In this document: positions 1 through 11,010 of the stretch, in pieces
Layout of the letters: each line of letters opens with the position of its first letter
Numbering within the stretch: the first letter of the stretch is position 1
From: Amaurobius ferox
Taxonomy: Eukaryota; Arthropoda; Arachnida; Araneae; Amaurobiidae
DNA length: 64,000 nt
Reading direction: 5' to 3'
Assembly (NCBI GenBank): GCA_951213105.1
Contig: OX578142.1
Coordinates: 6,526,649-6,590,648 of the forward strand
Program-made: the position numbers and the translations under genes
The notes under the pieces: generated by a model
Database searches by the model: none
Seen by the model: the letters and a program-made list of their open reading frames with translations, nothing else
Told to the model about the DNA's origin: nothing

Positions 1-3000
1 GAAATAAAATGATTGCGAAAAGAAGATTGCGAATATTGGAAAAATCACGAAATTAAAAATTCTTTTGTGGAAAGATCTTTATGTCAAATGTCTATGTCAG
101 GATGATGAACAATTCAAATGAAAAAAACAAAACTTTTCGTGTTTTAAAGAAGTTAGAAAATTTAAGTGGTTTCTGGCGGTATTTTGCACCGGGTGGATGG
201 GGGCACAAACATAAAAATATAAATATTTTTTTCTATATGTGCATAACACAGGAAAATCTATTTCACGAAAAACTGTTTTGAATTAAAAATCAACAATTTT
301 AAAAAGAAGATTTAAAATAAAAGAATGGTGAAAATAATATTGTTAATATTGAAAAAATGACGAATTTAAAAATCCCTCTGTGGAAAGAAATTATGTCAAA
401 TGTCTGTGTCAAGATAATGAACAATTCAAATGAAAAAACGTAAAAATTCGTGTTTTGAAGACGGTGGAAAATTTACGTGCTTTGTGGCGGTGTTTTATCC
501 CGGGTGGATGGGGCACAAACCTAAAAAATAAATATTTTCTTCTATCTATGCATAACAAAGGGAGAAAAACTTATTTCACGAAAAAGAGTTTTGTGTTAAA
601 TATCAAGAATTTTAAAAAGATGTTTTAAAATAAAGGGATGGTGAAAAGAAGATTATGAATATTTTAGAAATCACCAATTTTAAAATTCCTTTGTGGAAAG
701 AAATTTATGTCAAAAGTCTACGCCAGGTTGATGAAAGGGAAAAAAAATTCCTGTTTTAAAGAAGGTGGAAAATTTATGTGGTTTGTGGCGGTGCTTAGCA
801 CAGGGTGGATGGTGGAACAAACCTAAAAAAATAACAAAGTTTCACTATCTGTGTATAACATAGGAAAAGAGCTATTTCACGAAAAACAGTTTTGAATTAA
901 AATGCAGAATTTTAAATATAGGATTTAAAATAAAAGATTGTGAAAACAAGATATTAAATATTGGAAAAATCACGAATTTAAAAATTCCTTTGTGGAAAGA
1001 TCTTTATGTCAAAAGACTATGTCAGGATGATTCAAATGAAAAAAACAAATTTCAGGATGATTCAAATGAAAAACAAAGAATCTGGAAAATATACGTTGTA
1101 TGTGGCGTGCTTTGCATCGAGGGCACAAACCTGAAAGAAATAATTTTTTTTTCTATCTGTGTATAAAAATCGAATATAACCTATTTCACAAAAAACAGTT
1201 TTCAGATAAAAATCAAAAATTTTAAAAAGAAGATTTGAAATAAAATGATTGCGAAAAGAAGATTGAGAATATTGGAAAAATCACGAATTTTAAAATTCCT
1301 TTGTGGAAAGAAATTTATGGCAAAAGACTATGTTAAGATGATGAACAATTAAAAAAAAGTAAATAACTTCGTGTTTTGAAGAAGGTGGAATATTTACGTT
1401 GTTTGTGGCCAAAAGTCTATATCAGAATGATGAACAAATCAAATGACAAAACAAAAAAAATTCGTGTTTTAAAGGAGGTGGAAATTTTACTTAGTTTGTG
1501 GCGGTGATTTGAACCAGGTGGATTGGGGCACAAACCTATAAAAAATAAATATTTTTTCTATCTGTGTATAACATAGGAAAAAGCTATTTTACGAAAAAGA
1601 ATTTTGAATTAAAAATCAGGAATTTTAAATAAAAGATGGAAACATAAATAAAAGATTTAATTAATTTAAATAAAAGATTAAACAAGGTGGAAAATTTACC
1701 TGGTATTTTTGCGGTACTTTGCACCTGGTGGATGTTGCCAGAAACCTAAAAAAATAAATAACTTTTCTATATGTGCATAACAAAGGAAAAACTATTTCAC
1801 GAAAAACAGTTTTGAATTAAAAGTCAACAATTTTAAAAAGAAGATTTAAAATAAAAGTATGGTGAAAAGAAGATTGTGAATATTGGAAAATTCATTTGTG
1901 GAAAGAATGACAAAGGTCTATGTTAAGATGGTAAACAAATAACTTCGTGTTTAGAGGAAGGTTGAATACTTACGTAGTTTGTGGCGGTGCTTTACACCAT
2001 GTGGCCGGGGGCACAAACCTAAAAAAATAAATATTTTTTCTATCTTTGTATAACAAAGGAAAAAAAAACTATTTTACCAGATTTGAATAAAAATCAACAA
2101 TTTTAAATAGAAGATTTAAAATAAAAGTATTGTTAAAAGATTATTCTTAATATTGGAAAAATCACGAATTTAAAAATTCCTTAGTGGAAAGGAATTTATG
2201 CCGAAAGTCAGGATGATGAGAACTTCAAATGAATAAAAATCAAAATTCGTGTTTTGAAGAAGGTGGAAAATGTACATTGTTTGTGGCGGTGCTTTATCCC
2301 GGATGCATGGGGCGCTAACTTAAAAAAATAAATATTTTTTTTTCTATCTGTGTATAGCAAAGGAAAAAAAACTTATTTCACAGCAGTTTTGTGTTAAATA
2401 TCAAAAATTTTAAAAAGAAGATTTAAAATAAAGGGATTGTGAAAAGAAGTTTGTAAATGTTGGAAAAATCACAAATTTTAAAATTCCTTTGTATAAAGAA
2501 ATTTATGTCAAAAACCTATGTCAGTATGATGAACAAATCACATGAAAAAACAACAAAAATATCGTGTTTTAAGGAAGGTGGGAGATTTACGTTGTTTGTG
2601 GTGGTGCTTTGCACCGGGTGGATGGGGTCACAAATCTAAAAAATATAATTATTTTTCTATCTGTGTATAACGAAGCAAACAATCCTATTTCACAAAAAAC
2701 AGTTTTAAATTATAAATGCAGAATTTCAAATAAAAGATTTAAAATAAAAGGATTGTGAAAAGATGTTTATAAATATTGGAAAAGCCACAAAATTATAAAT
2801 TCCTTTGTGGAAAGAAATTTATGTCAAAAGACTATGTCAGGATGATTTAAATGAAAAAACAAATGTCAGGATGATTCAAATGCGAAAAACAAAAAACTTC
2901 GTGTTTTGAAGAAGCTGGAAATTATACGTGGGTTTTGGCGTGCTTTGAACCGGGTGGATGGGTGCACAAATCTGAAAGAGAGATATATTTTTTATATCTG

Positions 3001-6000
3001 TGTGAAAACGAAAATAATCTATTTCACGAAAAAGAGTTTTGAGTTAAAAGTCAAGAATTTTAAAAAGAAGATTTGAAATAAAATGTTTGCGAAAAGGAGA
3101 TTGAGAAAAATTCCTTTGTGTAAAGAACTTTATGTCAAAAGTCTATATCAGGATTATAAACAATTCAGACGAAAATAAACGAAAAAATTCGTGTTTTAAA
3201 CAAGGTGGAAAGTTTATCGGGTAGATGGGGGCACAAACATAAAAAAAAATGTTTTTATTATCTGTTTAATAAATTTTTTTTATTCAATTTCACAACAAAC
3301 AGTTTTGAAATAAAAATCAAGAATTTTAAAAGAAGATTTAAAACAAAAGATTTGTGAAAAGATGAATGCGAATATTGGACAAACCCCGAATTCAAAAATT
3401 CCTTAAAACATAAATGAACTCTAGGCCAAATATCTATGTCAGGATGATGACCAATTCAAATAAAAAAAACAAAAAACTTTTTCTGAAGAAGGTGGAATTT
3501 TTACACAGTTTTTGGCGGTGCTTTGCATCGGGAGGATGGGGGCACAAACCTATAAAAATAAATATTTTTTTCTATCTGCGTATAAGAAAGGATAAAACCT
3601 ATTTCACGAAAAACACTTTTGAAATGAAAATCAAGAATTTTAAACAGAAGATTTAAAATAAAAGAATTGTGAAAAGAAGATTTTGAATATTGGAAAAATC
3701 ATGAATATAAAAATTCCTTTGTGGAAACAACTTTATGTAAAATGTCTATGTCAGGATGAACAATTCAAATGAAAAAAAAATAAACTATGGGTTTTGAAGA
3801 AAGTAGAGAATTTAGGTAGTTTCTGGCGGTGCTTTGCAGCGGGTGGATGGGGGCACAAACTTTAAAAAAATAAATATTTTTTTCTATCTGTGTATAACAA
3901 GGGATAAAACAATTTTACGAGAAAGAGTTTTGAGTCAAAAATAAAAAAAATTTAAAAAGAAGATTTGAAATTAAAGATTGTGAAAAGAAGTCTTGAAATC
4001 TTGGAAAAATCACGAATTTTAAAATTCCTTTGTGGGAAGAATATTATGTCAAAAGTCTATATCAGTATAATGCACAATTCAAATGAAAAAAGCAAAGAAC
4101 TTCCTGTTTTGAAGAAGGTGGAAAATTTACGTGGTTTGGGTCGGTACTTTGAATTGGATAGATGGAGGCACAAACCTAAAAAAATAAATATTTTTTCTGT
4201 CTGTGTGTAACAAAAGAACAAAAACTGTTTCAGGAAACGGTTTTTAATTAAAAATCATTAATATTAAAAGGTACATTGAAAATAAAAGGATTGTGAAAAT
4301 AAGATTGTGAATATTTGAAAAATCACGCATTTGAAAATTCCTATGTGGAAAGAAGTTTATATCAAAAGTCTATGTCAGGATGATGAACAATTCAAATAGA
4401 AAAAACAAAAAAATTCGCGTTTTAAAAAGTTAGAAAATTTAAGTGATATTTGGCGGGGTTTTGCACCGGATGGAAGGGGGCTCAAACCGATAAAAATAAA
4501 TATTTTTTTATCTGTGTATAACAAAGGAATAAACATATTTCACAAAAAACAGTTTTGCATTGAATATTAAGAATTTTAAACAGAAGATTTAAAATAAAAT
4601 GATGGTGAAAAGAAGATTATGAATATTGAAAAATAACGAATTTAAATATTCCTTTGTGGAAAGAAATTTATGTCCAAATCTATGTCAGTATGATGAACAA
4701 TTCAAATGAAAAACACAAAAAACATTGTGTTTTGAAGAATGTGAAAAAATTACGTGGTTTGTGGCGGTGCATTGCACCGGTTGGATGGGGGCACAAACAT
4801 AAAAATATAAATATTTTTCTATATGTGTATAACAAAGGAAAAAAACTATTTCATAACAGATTTGAATTAAAAATCAACAATTTTAAAAGAAGATTTAAAA
4901 TAAAAGAATACTGAAGAAAAATTGGGAATATTGGAAAAATCACGAATTTAATAATTAGAAATTTATGTGAAGAGTCTACCTCAGGATGATAAATAATTTA
5001 AATGAAAAAAAAATTATAAAATCGTGTTTTGAAGAAGGTGGAAAATTTACGTGGTTTGTGGCGGTGCTTTGTCCCGTGTGGATGGGGCACAAAGCTAAAA
5101 AATAAATATTTTTTTCTATCTGTGTATAACAAAGAAAAAATACTTATTTCACGGAAAACAATTTTGAGTTAAATATCAAGGATTTTTAAAAGAAGATTTA
5201 AAATGAAAGGATTGTGAAAAGAAGTTTGTGAATATTGGAAATATCACGAATTTAAAAATTCCTTTGCAGAAAGAAATTTATGTCAAATGTCTATGTCAGG
5301 ATGAAGAACAATTCAAATGAAAAAAGAATAAACAATGGGTTTTGAAGAAGGTGGAAAATTTACGTGGTTTCTGCCGGTGATTTGCAACGGGAGGATGGGG
5401 GCGCCCATAAAAAATAAATGTATTTTTCTATCTGCGTATAACAAAGGACAAAACCTATTTCGCAAAAAAAGTTTTTAAATAAAAATCAAGAATTTAAAAT
5501 AGATATAAATAAAATATTGTGAATATAAATAAAATATTGTTAAGATATAAATAAAATATTATGAAAAGAAAATTGTGAATATTATAAAAATTACGAAGTT
5601 AAAAATTCCGTTGTGGATAGAAATTTATGTTAAATGTCTATGCCAGGAAGATGAACAATTCAAATGAAAAAAACAAAAAATTTCGTGTTTTAAAGAAGGT
5701 GGAAAATGTAAATGGTTTCTGGCGGTATTTTGCACCGGGTGGATGGGGGCACAAACCTAAAAATATAAATATTTTTTTCTCTATGTGCATAACAAAGGAA
5801 AAACTATTTCAGGGAAAACTGTTTTGAATTAAAAATCAACAATTTTAAAAGGAAGATTTAAAATGAAAGGATGGTAAAAAGAATATTGTTAATATTGAAT
5901 AAATCACGAATTTAAAAATTCATTTGAGGAAAAAAATTTATGTCAAAAGTGTGTGTCAGGATGATGAACAATTCAAACGAAAAAACATAAAAATTCTTGT

Positions 6001-6494
6001 TTTGAAGAAGGTGGAAAATTTAGGAGGTTTGTGGCGGTGTTTTGTCCCGGGTGGATGGGGCACAAACCTCTAAAATAAATATTTTTTTCTATCTATGTAT
6101 AACAAAGGAAAAACAACGTATTTCACGAAAAACAGTTTTGTGTTACATATCATAAATTTCAAAAAGAAGATTTAAAATAAAAGTTTTGTGAAAAGAAGTT
6201 TGTGAATAATGGAAATATCACGAATTAAAAATTTCTTTTGTGGCAAGAACTTTATGTCAAATGTCTATGTCAGGATGATGAACAATTCAAATGAAAAAGG
6301 AATAAACTATTGGTTTTGAAGAAGGTGGAGAATTTACGTAGTTTCTGGCGGTGCTTTGCAGCGGATGGATGGGGGCACAAAAAAAAAACAAATATTTTTT
6401 ATATATGTGTATAACAAAGGAAAAAGTAATTTCATGAAAAACAGTTTTGAGTTAAAAATAAAAAAAAATTAAAAATAAGATTTAAAATTAAAGG
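1..6494 (+). repeat. Satellite array 1, unit about 310 bp
   Basis: About 20 head-to-tail units. The conserved block around GGTGGATGGGGGCACAAAC recurs near 191, 506, 806, 1125, 2306, 2617, 2955, 3223, 3533, 3846, 4160, 4464, 4780, 5085, 5395, 5740, 6050 and 6368, mostly 300-318 bp apart. Each unit runs, in order, through AAAAATCACGAATTT, a TTCCTTTGTGGAAAG block, TATGTCAGGATGATGAACAA, a GGCGGTGCTTTGCACCGG block, TATCTGTGTATAACAAAGG, and GATTTAAAATAAAAGGATTG. Units differ by point changes and short indels. Some are partial (around 1330-1730), and small local duplications occur near GGATTGTGAAAAG (for example 5500-5560). Many units keep a 60-86 codon open frame, treated here as incidental. The array ends where polymerase element A begins. 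Confidence 0.95.
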
Positions 6495-6500
6495 ATTGTA

Positions 6501-7278
6501 ATTAGGGGGATAGGCAGAGTTCTGCGCCACTTGGTGGCGGTGGAACTATTGCTGCGTAGAAACTATTGTAGTAACTATTTCTAGGACGTAGAAACTATTG
6601 CTGCTGTTATTTATTTATTTTTTATATTTCAAACGTGTGTCACATTTAGCGTTTTTTCACAAAATGTTTCAAAAACGTTAAAAAACAACAAAAATGTGTG
6701 TCTTTTTAAAAAGCTGATGTTTTGAGATTGTTTGATTTCTCTTTGGGAAATAACATGCGTTTTCACGCTTTTGTGCATATTTTATAAAAAAAAAATGTGC
6801 GTTTTTGCAAAAGTGTTGCCGAAATGTGGTTTTGGAAAAAATGATCATTTTTGCGATTTTTTTTTCAAAATGTCTGATTTCTCTATGGAAATTTACATAG
6901 GTTTTCACACTGTTGTGCATTTTTTTACAAAAATGTGCGTTTTTGCAAAAGTCTTGCCAAAATGTGGTTTGAGGAAAAATACACATTTTTGCGATTTTTT
7001 TTTTAAAAACACACATTTTACTTGTAAAAAACTAAGAAAAACTTGTTTTCAAAGTAGTAGAATCTCTTGAATTGAGTCTATTACCAATCATAGATATATG
7101 TTTTCAATTATCCAAATGCAGTAATGTCTCTTTAAAAAAATTATCTGCTGTTCGAAATATATATTATTTTTTTAATTGTGGGACCACCCCCACCCGGTGT
7201 ATTGGATACACCGCCACAATCTCTATTTTTTCCTTCTTTTTTTCTTTCTTCGTTTTTTTTATTATTATTTTTTAAAGT
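6501..7278 (-). mobile_element. 3' terminal non-coding region of PolB copy A
   Basis: Lies between the outer end and the truncated polymerase frame. From the end inward it contains the AGGGGGATAGGCAGAG terminal motif, a TGGTGGCGGTGGAAC block, and a stretch shared with copies D, E and F around the ACAAAATGTTTCAAAAACGTT motif. Two imperfect subterminal repeats of about 135 bp (roughly 6775-7015) hold GTGCGTTTTTGCAAAAGT and GAAATGTGGTTT. Further in is a segment containing GGTGTATTGGATACACC that also lies just past the polymerase stop in D, E and F. Long overlapping open frames on both strands here come from the repeats and are not genes. Confidence 0.8.
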
Positions 7279-10274
7279 GTCTCAAAATTTCTTCTCAATT
7301 TCTTCAAAATTCCTTCTCAAAATTAGTCTTCGCCTTCTTTCTTTCTCCTTTGTTAAATTGGATGAATTTCTCCAACCGAGGCTTCTGAATAAATTTTAAG
7401 GTCTTGTGAAATTTCTTGAGTCTTAAACCTAATGATAGGTATAGCTGAAGGTTGCGATAGTGAACAATATAATGTTTCTTGTCACGTAGATTGGGTACCA
7501 ATTTCGTAGTACTGACGAAATGTCCATGATGTAACTGTTGAACTAGTCGTTCAGCATAGGGTGACAGCAATTCTCGTTCAATCTTCACCCTTTCAGAGGC
7601 TAGAGGGTATTCATTACGGTAATCAAATAAGGATTCAAGATACCCCAGATCCACTTCAAATATATACAACTCTTGGGCATTATCCTTTAGGCTCGTCATC
7701 CAGAATTCATTCAAATTTTCTGTAGATATCCACTCACAATCACCATAGGGCAGTGGTTCAGACATGCCCCAAACATATATGTTATAGGCATCAAGATAGA
7801 TAATGTGCTTATTAGGGTTTAGAAGAATCGTAATTTTCCAAATAACGATTATTAGCCTCGGATCTACGCTGGCTAATCATACACATACCACCTCGAATCC
7901 CACGTTCTATAAACAGTAGCATATTTTCATCTCTGAGTAGTTCTAGGGTTTGTTCAGTCGTTTTTAAAGAGGTCTGCCGAGCCAGTCCTGGGGCGGTCAT
8001 CATATGAGCGGCATCTAAATCATAGTTCTCCTTCCAATTTTTTGAAAATTCTCAAATACATCGGCTAATAGTAAAACATCTGTTTTCACATACAGGTTGA
8101 GGTATTTTCCCAAGTTCATTATATTAAAGGTATTCCATACAGTTTGGGCATGCCGATAATCTTCACTCTTTATATCTTCGCCTTTTATATCATTAATAAA
8201 TGCAGAAGGGGGGGGGAGTACATCTTCATTAAATTTTTGAAAGGATGTCATATAGCTTTAGGGATACACTCCTTTCCTAATAAGAACATTCTGTTGCACT
8301 ATATCAGGGAAATGTTCTCTGAGAATATGAAATTCACTCAAGTCTAAATTGGAAACAAGCTTTTCTAGGGAAGCATTCAGAACTTGCAGGCTGTCAAGAA
8401 ATTGTAAAATAACACGGGGCCCCTCTTTCTTTGAAATCCTAAAATATATGTATTTTTCAATATTAGTGGCAATCACATCAATTTTATGGTCTTGCAAATT
8501 TCTCAACATAATGTGGTGGGCATCATAAATCTTAAGATTATGAAACACTACAGGAATATTAATAGTTTGCCTATATTTAAGATTACAGACTTATGCAGGG
8601 CACCTCTATATGCTCCAGTCACATGATTGTGATCACGCACACGATCTGTTTTGAGTTCAAGGTGGCACACGTTACAATGGGTAGCTCTTTCAAAGTCAAT
8701 TTCATTCTCCTTAGTCATTTGCAGTGGTTTAACATAACGTAATTTCTCTCCAAGATGCTCTTTCTCCATTATCAAGTTGTTAAGGAAATGATTCACAGGA
8801 TCGATACCTCAATACACCATAGCTTGTTTTAGGCATTTTCCATCAGTCCCTATGATATCATAGGCATATCCAAACAGTTCAAGAATCGCTAGTCTATGCC
8901 TGTGAGATCGAGGGTTTAGTAGTGTCTTCTTTAACGATCAGGGCTTCAAAGTGAGCATAAATGATAAAAGAGATGGAATGCTGATACTGTTTGTTCGTGA
9001 ATTGAAGATATTTCTGATTTTCCGAAGGCACTTTAATGCGCTGGGGGTGCATGCTCTTAGCAATACTGAGCATGATCCTGTAAAAGATCGTCTCTAAGGT
9101 AACCATGTACGCATCTATAACATACATATTTGGCTCCATTGTGTTTAGTTGTATCTCCCAACAGGCGTGACATATTCCTAATCAGTGTATAGTCAGACTT
9201 ATGCAGGGCACCTCTATATGCTCCAGTCACATGATTGTGATCACGCACACGATCTGTTTTGAGTTCAAGGTGGCACACGTTACAATGGGTAGCTCTTTCA
9301 AAGTCAATTTCACTCTCCTTAGTCATTCGCAGAGGTTTAACATAATGTAATCTCTCTACAAGATACTGTTTTTCCATTATCAAATTGTTAAGGAGATGTT
9401 AAGGAAATGTTTCACAGGGTCGATACCTCGATACACCATAGCTTGTTTCAGGCATTTTCCATTAGGTCCTATGATAACATAGGCATATCCAAAAGGTTCA
9501 TGAATCGCTCGTCTATGCGTGTAAGATTCGAGGGTTTTGTAGTGTCTTCTTTTACGATCAGGGCTTCAAAGTCAGCATAAATGATAAAAGGGATGGAATG
9601 CTGATTCTGTTTGTTCTTGAATTGGAGATATTTTTGATCTTTCGATGGCATTTTAATACGCTGGGGTGCATGCTCTTTGCAATCTCTATATTTGGATATA
9701 TGCAAAGGAAAAATATCTTCATCTTCATATGCATACACATTTATCCGTATATTGTTCTATTTTTCTATCTGGGGAATTTTTACAACTGAGATAGGGTATT
9801 GAATATCTTCAAGTTTAATGTCATTCTCAAAAATTTGATAATGTATCACTCGATAAGGATGATCTTCACGAGATATATAGTATTTGTGAGCGAGTAGGCA
9901 CCACACCAGATATTTATCGCCTTCATTTCGAATATTAGTAAAGCTTTCTTGGCTACAAGTTTTGAGGGCAAGGGTATACAGCTAGAAGCTGCAAGAGGCT
10001 TGTACTTCAAGATTTTAGAAAAAGATTCTTCGACATTTTCGTGAAGGGTATCATCACAAAGTTCTGTCACAACATCTGTTCTAAAATATGAGCTGGATAC
10101 CTCTTGGCCATTTGCAATGTTACGAATGAATTGCACATCCGGAATAAGGTACCACTTAACAGATCTAAATTCACCAAGTTCAACTTTTAATATCTTCAAT
10201 AGCTGAGGGCGAACCTCATTAAAACATAGCATAAGATACCCCTCTACACTTTCAGTGAGTTCCAGAGTGTGTAC
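7279..10274 (-). pseudogene. POLB: Family B DNA polymerase, copy A (broken)
   Basis: Remnant of a protein-primed-type family B DNA polymerase, read right to left. The N-terminal region is at 9846-10,274 and includes the GQEVSSSYFRTDVVTEL stretch. Exonuclease motif I (ADFEAL) is near 9550. An endonuclease-VII-like HNH insert (RDHNHVTGAYRGALH) appears twice, at about 9199-9310 and 8590-8700, because of an internal duplication. The exonuclease II region (FHNLKIYDAHHIM) is near 8500, exonuclease III (YVKTDVLLLADVF) near 8060-8100, and the palm motif A region, with the Asp kept, near 7780. The frame is cut after KTNFEKEF at about 7304 and joins the 3' flank at about 7279, so motifs B and C and the C-terminus are deleted. 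Several frameshifts separate the pieces. It cannot make an active enzyme. Confidence 0.88.
8585..9740 (-). repeat. Internal duplication of the HNH/ExoI segment in copy A
   Basis: The segment coding for the HNH insert and the preceding exonuclease I region occurs twice in tandem. Both copies start with CAGACTTATGCAGGGCACC (near 8588 and 9196), sharing a change from the usual CAGGCATTATGCAGGG seen in copy D. The inner copy (8585-9189) is almost identical to copy D at about 55,845-56,450. The outer copy is more diverged and has its own deletion near 9685. The unequal divergence suggests that one copy arrived by conversion from a D-like element rather than by simple slippage. Confidence 0.75.
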
Positions 10275-10286
10275 AGAGGATGCACG

Positions 10287-10688
10287 TCAACCCTTCTTCG
10301 CTGTAATCTTGGGACGTTTATTAGAAGTTGAGGCTAAAACAGGAGCTTTTCTGTTTTTAGAACCATAGTCGATATGCTGATGGCGCAGGGCATCTCTTTT
10401 CTTGCTGAATATAAGTTCACAATACTTGCATTTTATACTATCCTTCAGATGAAGTATCAGGTGGCGCTTCAGGCTATCCCGTCTGTTAAACTGTATAAAA
10501 CTCAGGGAACACTTAAACACTTGAACGGGGGAATGCATATTCGCATGTCTAGTCAAGTCTTCCTTACGAGTAAATGCATGTTCGCACACTTTACATCGAT
10601 AATTCAAGACATCATCATCAGAATGAATATTCATATGCCTTGCTAGGGTATCCTTTCTAGAAAAGTGCTTATCACAAGTAATACATAC
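10287..10688 (-). CDS. C2H2 zinc-finger exon of PolB copy A (four fingers)
   Basis: Open frame with four C2H2 fingers, following exon 1 across a 280-bp intron. Finger 1 starts VCITCDKHFSRKD and finger 2 YRCKVCEHAFTRKEDLTRH. Finger 3 begins FKCSL where C1 has FKCSQC, so its second Cys is lost. Finger 4 is IKCKYCELIFSKKRDALRHQH. C2H2 fingers of this kind usually bind DNA, here perhaps element ends or the origin (inference). The frame ends at a TGA after TAKKG. Downstream codons continue in the same frame into the polymerase, and copies D and E have TTA at this position, so the stop looks like a nonsense mutation that turned a fused domain into a separate 4-finger ORF. Copy C1 shares the same stop. 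Confidence 0.75.
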   Translation of the reverse strand, partial: VCITCDKHFSRKDTLARHMNIHSDDDVLNYRCKVCEHAFTRKEDLTRHANMHSPVQVFKCSLSFIQFNRRDSLKRHLILHLKDSIKCKYCELIFSKKRDALRHQHIDYGSKNRKAPVLASTSNKRPKITAKKG

Positions 10689-10968
10689 CTGCAAAGGATA
10701 AAAAAATACAAGACTTTAGTATAAACACGCCAATTTCTGTAACAATGTAATACATTTTAATCACTTATATAAAGTAATCGCGAAACCTTTATACTAACCC
10801 CATTAGAAATATCAAAATTATCAAGTTAAAGAATATATCATGATACTAAATCCTCAACATATTTCATTAAATTCATAAAAATATTAATTAAATAAATTTG
10901 TTATACATCATAAAAATACAAAGTTTTATGAAATGGGAGAATAAAATGACATTAAAACAAGTACTTAC
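10689..10968 (-). other. Spliceosomal intron of PolB copy A
   Basis: On the minus strand the donor is ACAT|GTAAGT (10,968-10,963) and the acceptor is a pyrimidine-rich TTTTTATCCTTTGCAG ending at 10,689. The intron is 280 bp and A/T-rich. Joining the two sides keeps the reading frame from LNRIGH-like exon 1 codons into VCITCDKHF of finger 1. Copies C1 (280 bp) and D (279 bp) keep an intron at the same place; E keeps only its donor end. Confidence 0.85.
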
Positions 10969-11010
10969 ATGTCCAATCCTGCTCAAAGAGGGTGCATTCT
11001 GCAGATGTAT
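10969..11010. other. Head-to-head junction of copies A and B
   Basis: About 33 bases of the 3' end of exon 1 (minus strand, ending at the donor) are joined to plus-strand polymerase sequence that begins at the GLDV..SVHTLEP linker just after the zinc fingers. The joint lies at or next to a CTGCAG. The same joint occurs between C1 and C2 at about 17,095, so both pairs descend from one rearranged element. Confidence 0.8.

Noticed and set aside
1..6494. CRISPR-like regular repeats
   Set aside because: Units are about 310 bp, contiguous and diverged, in eukaryotic DNA; there are no short repeats with unique spacers and no cas genes.
6678..7070. Overlapping 112-codon frames on both strands
   Set aside because: They lie in the subterminal repeats of copy A. 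The frames mirror each other on opposite strands and are rich in Phe/Lys from T- and A-runs, and D, E and F do not keep them.
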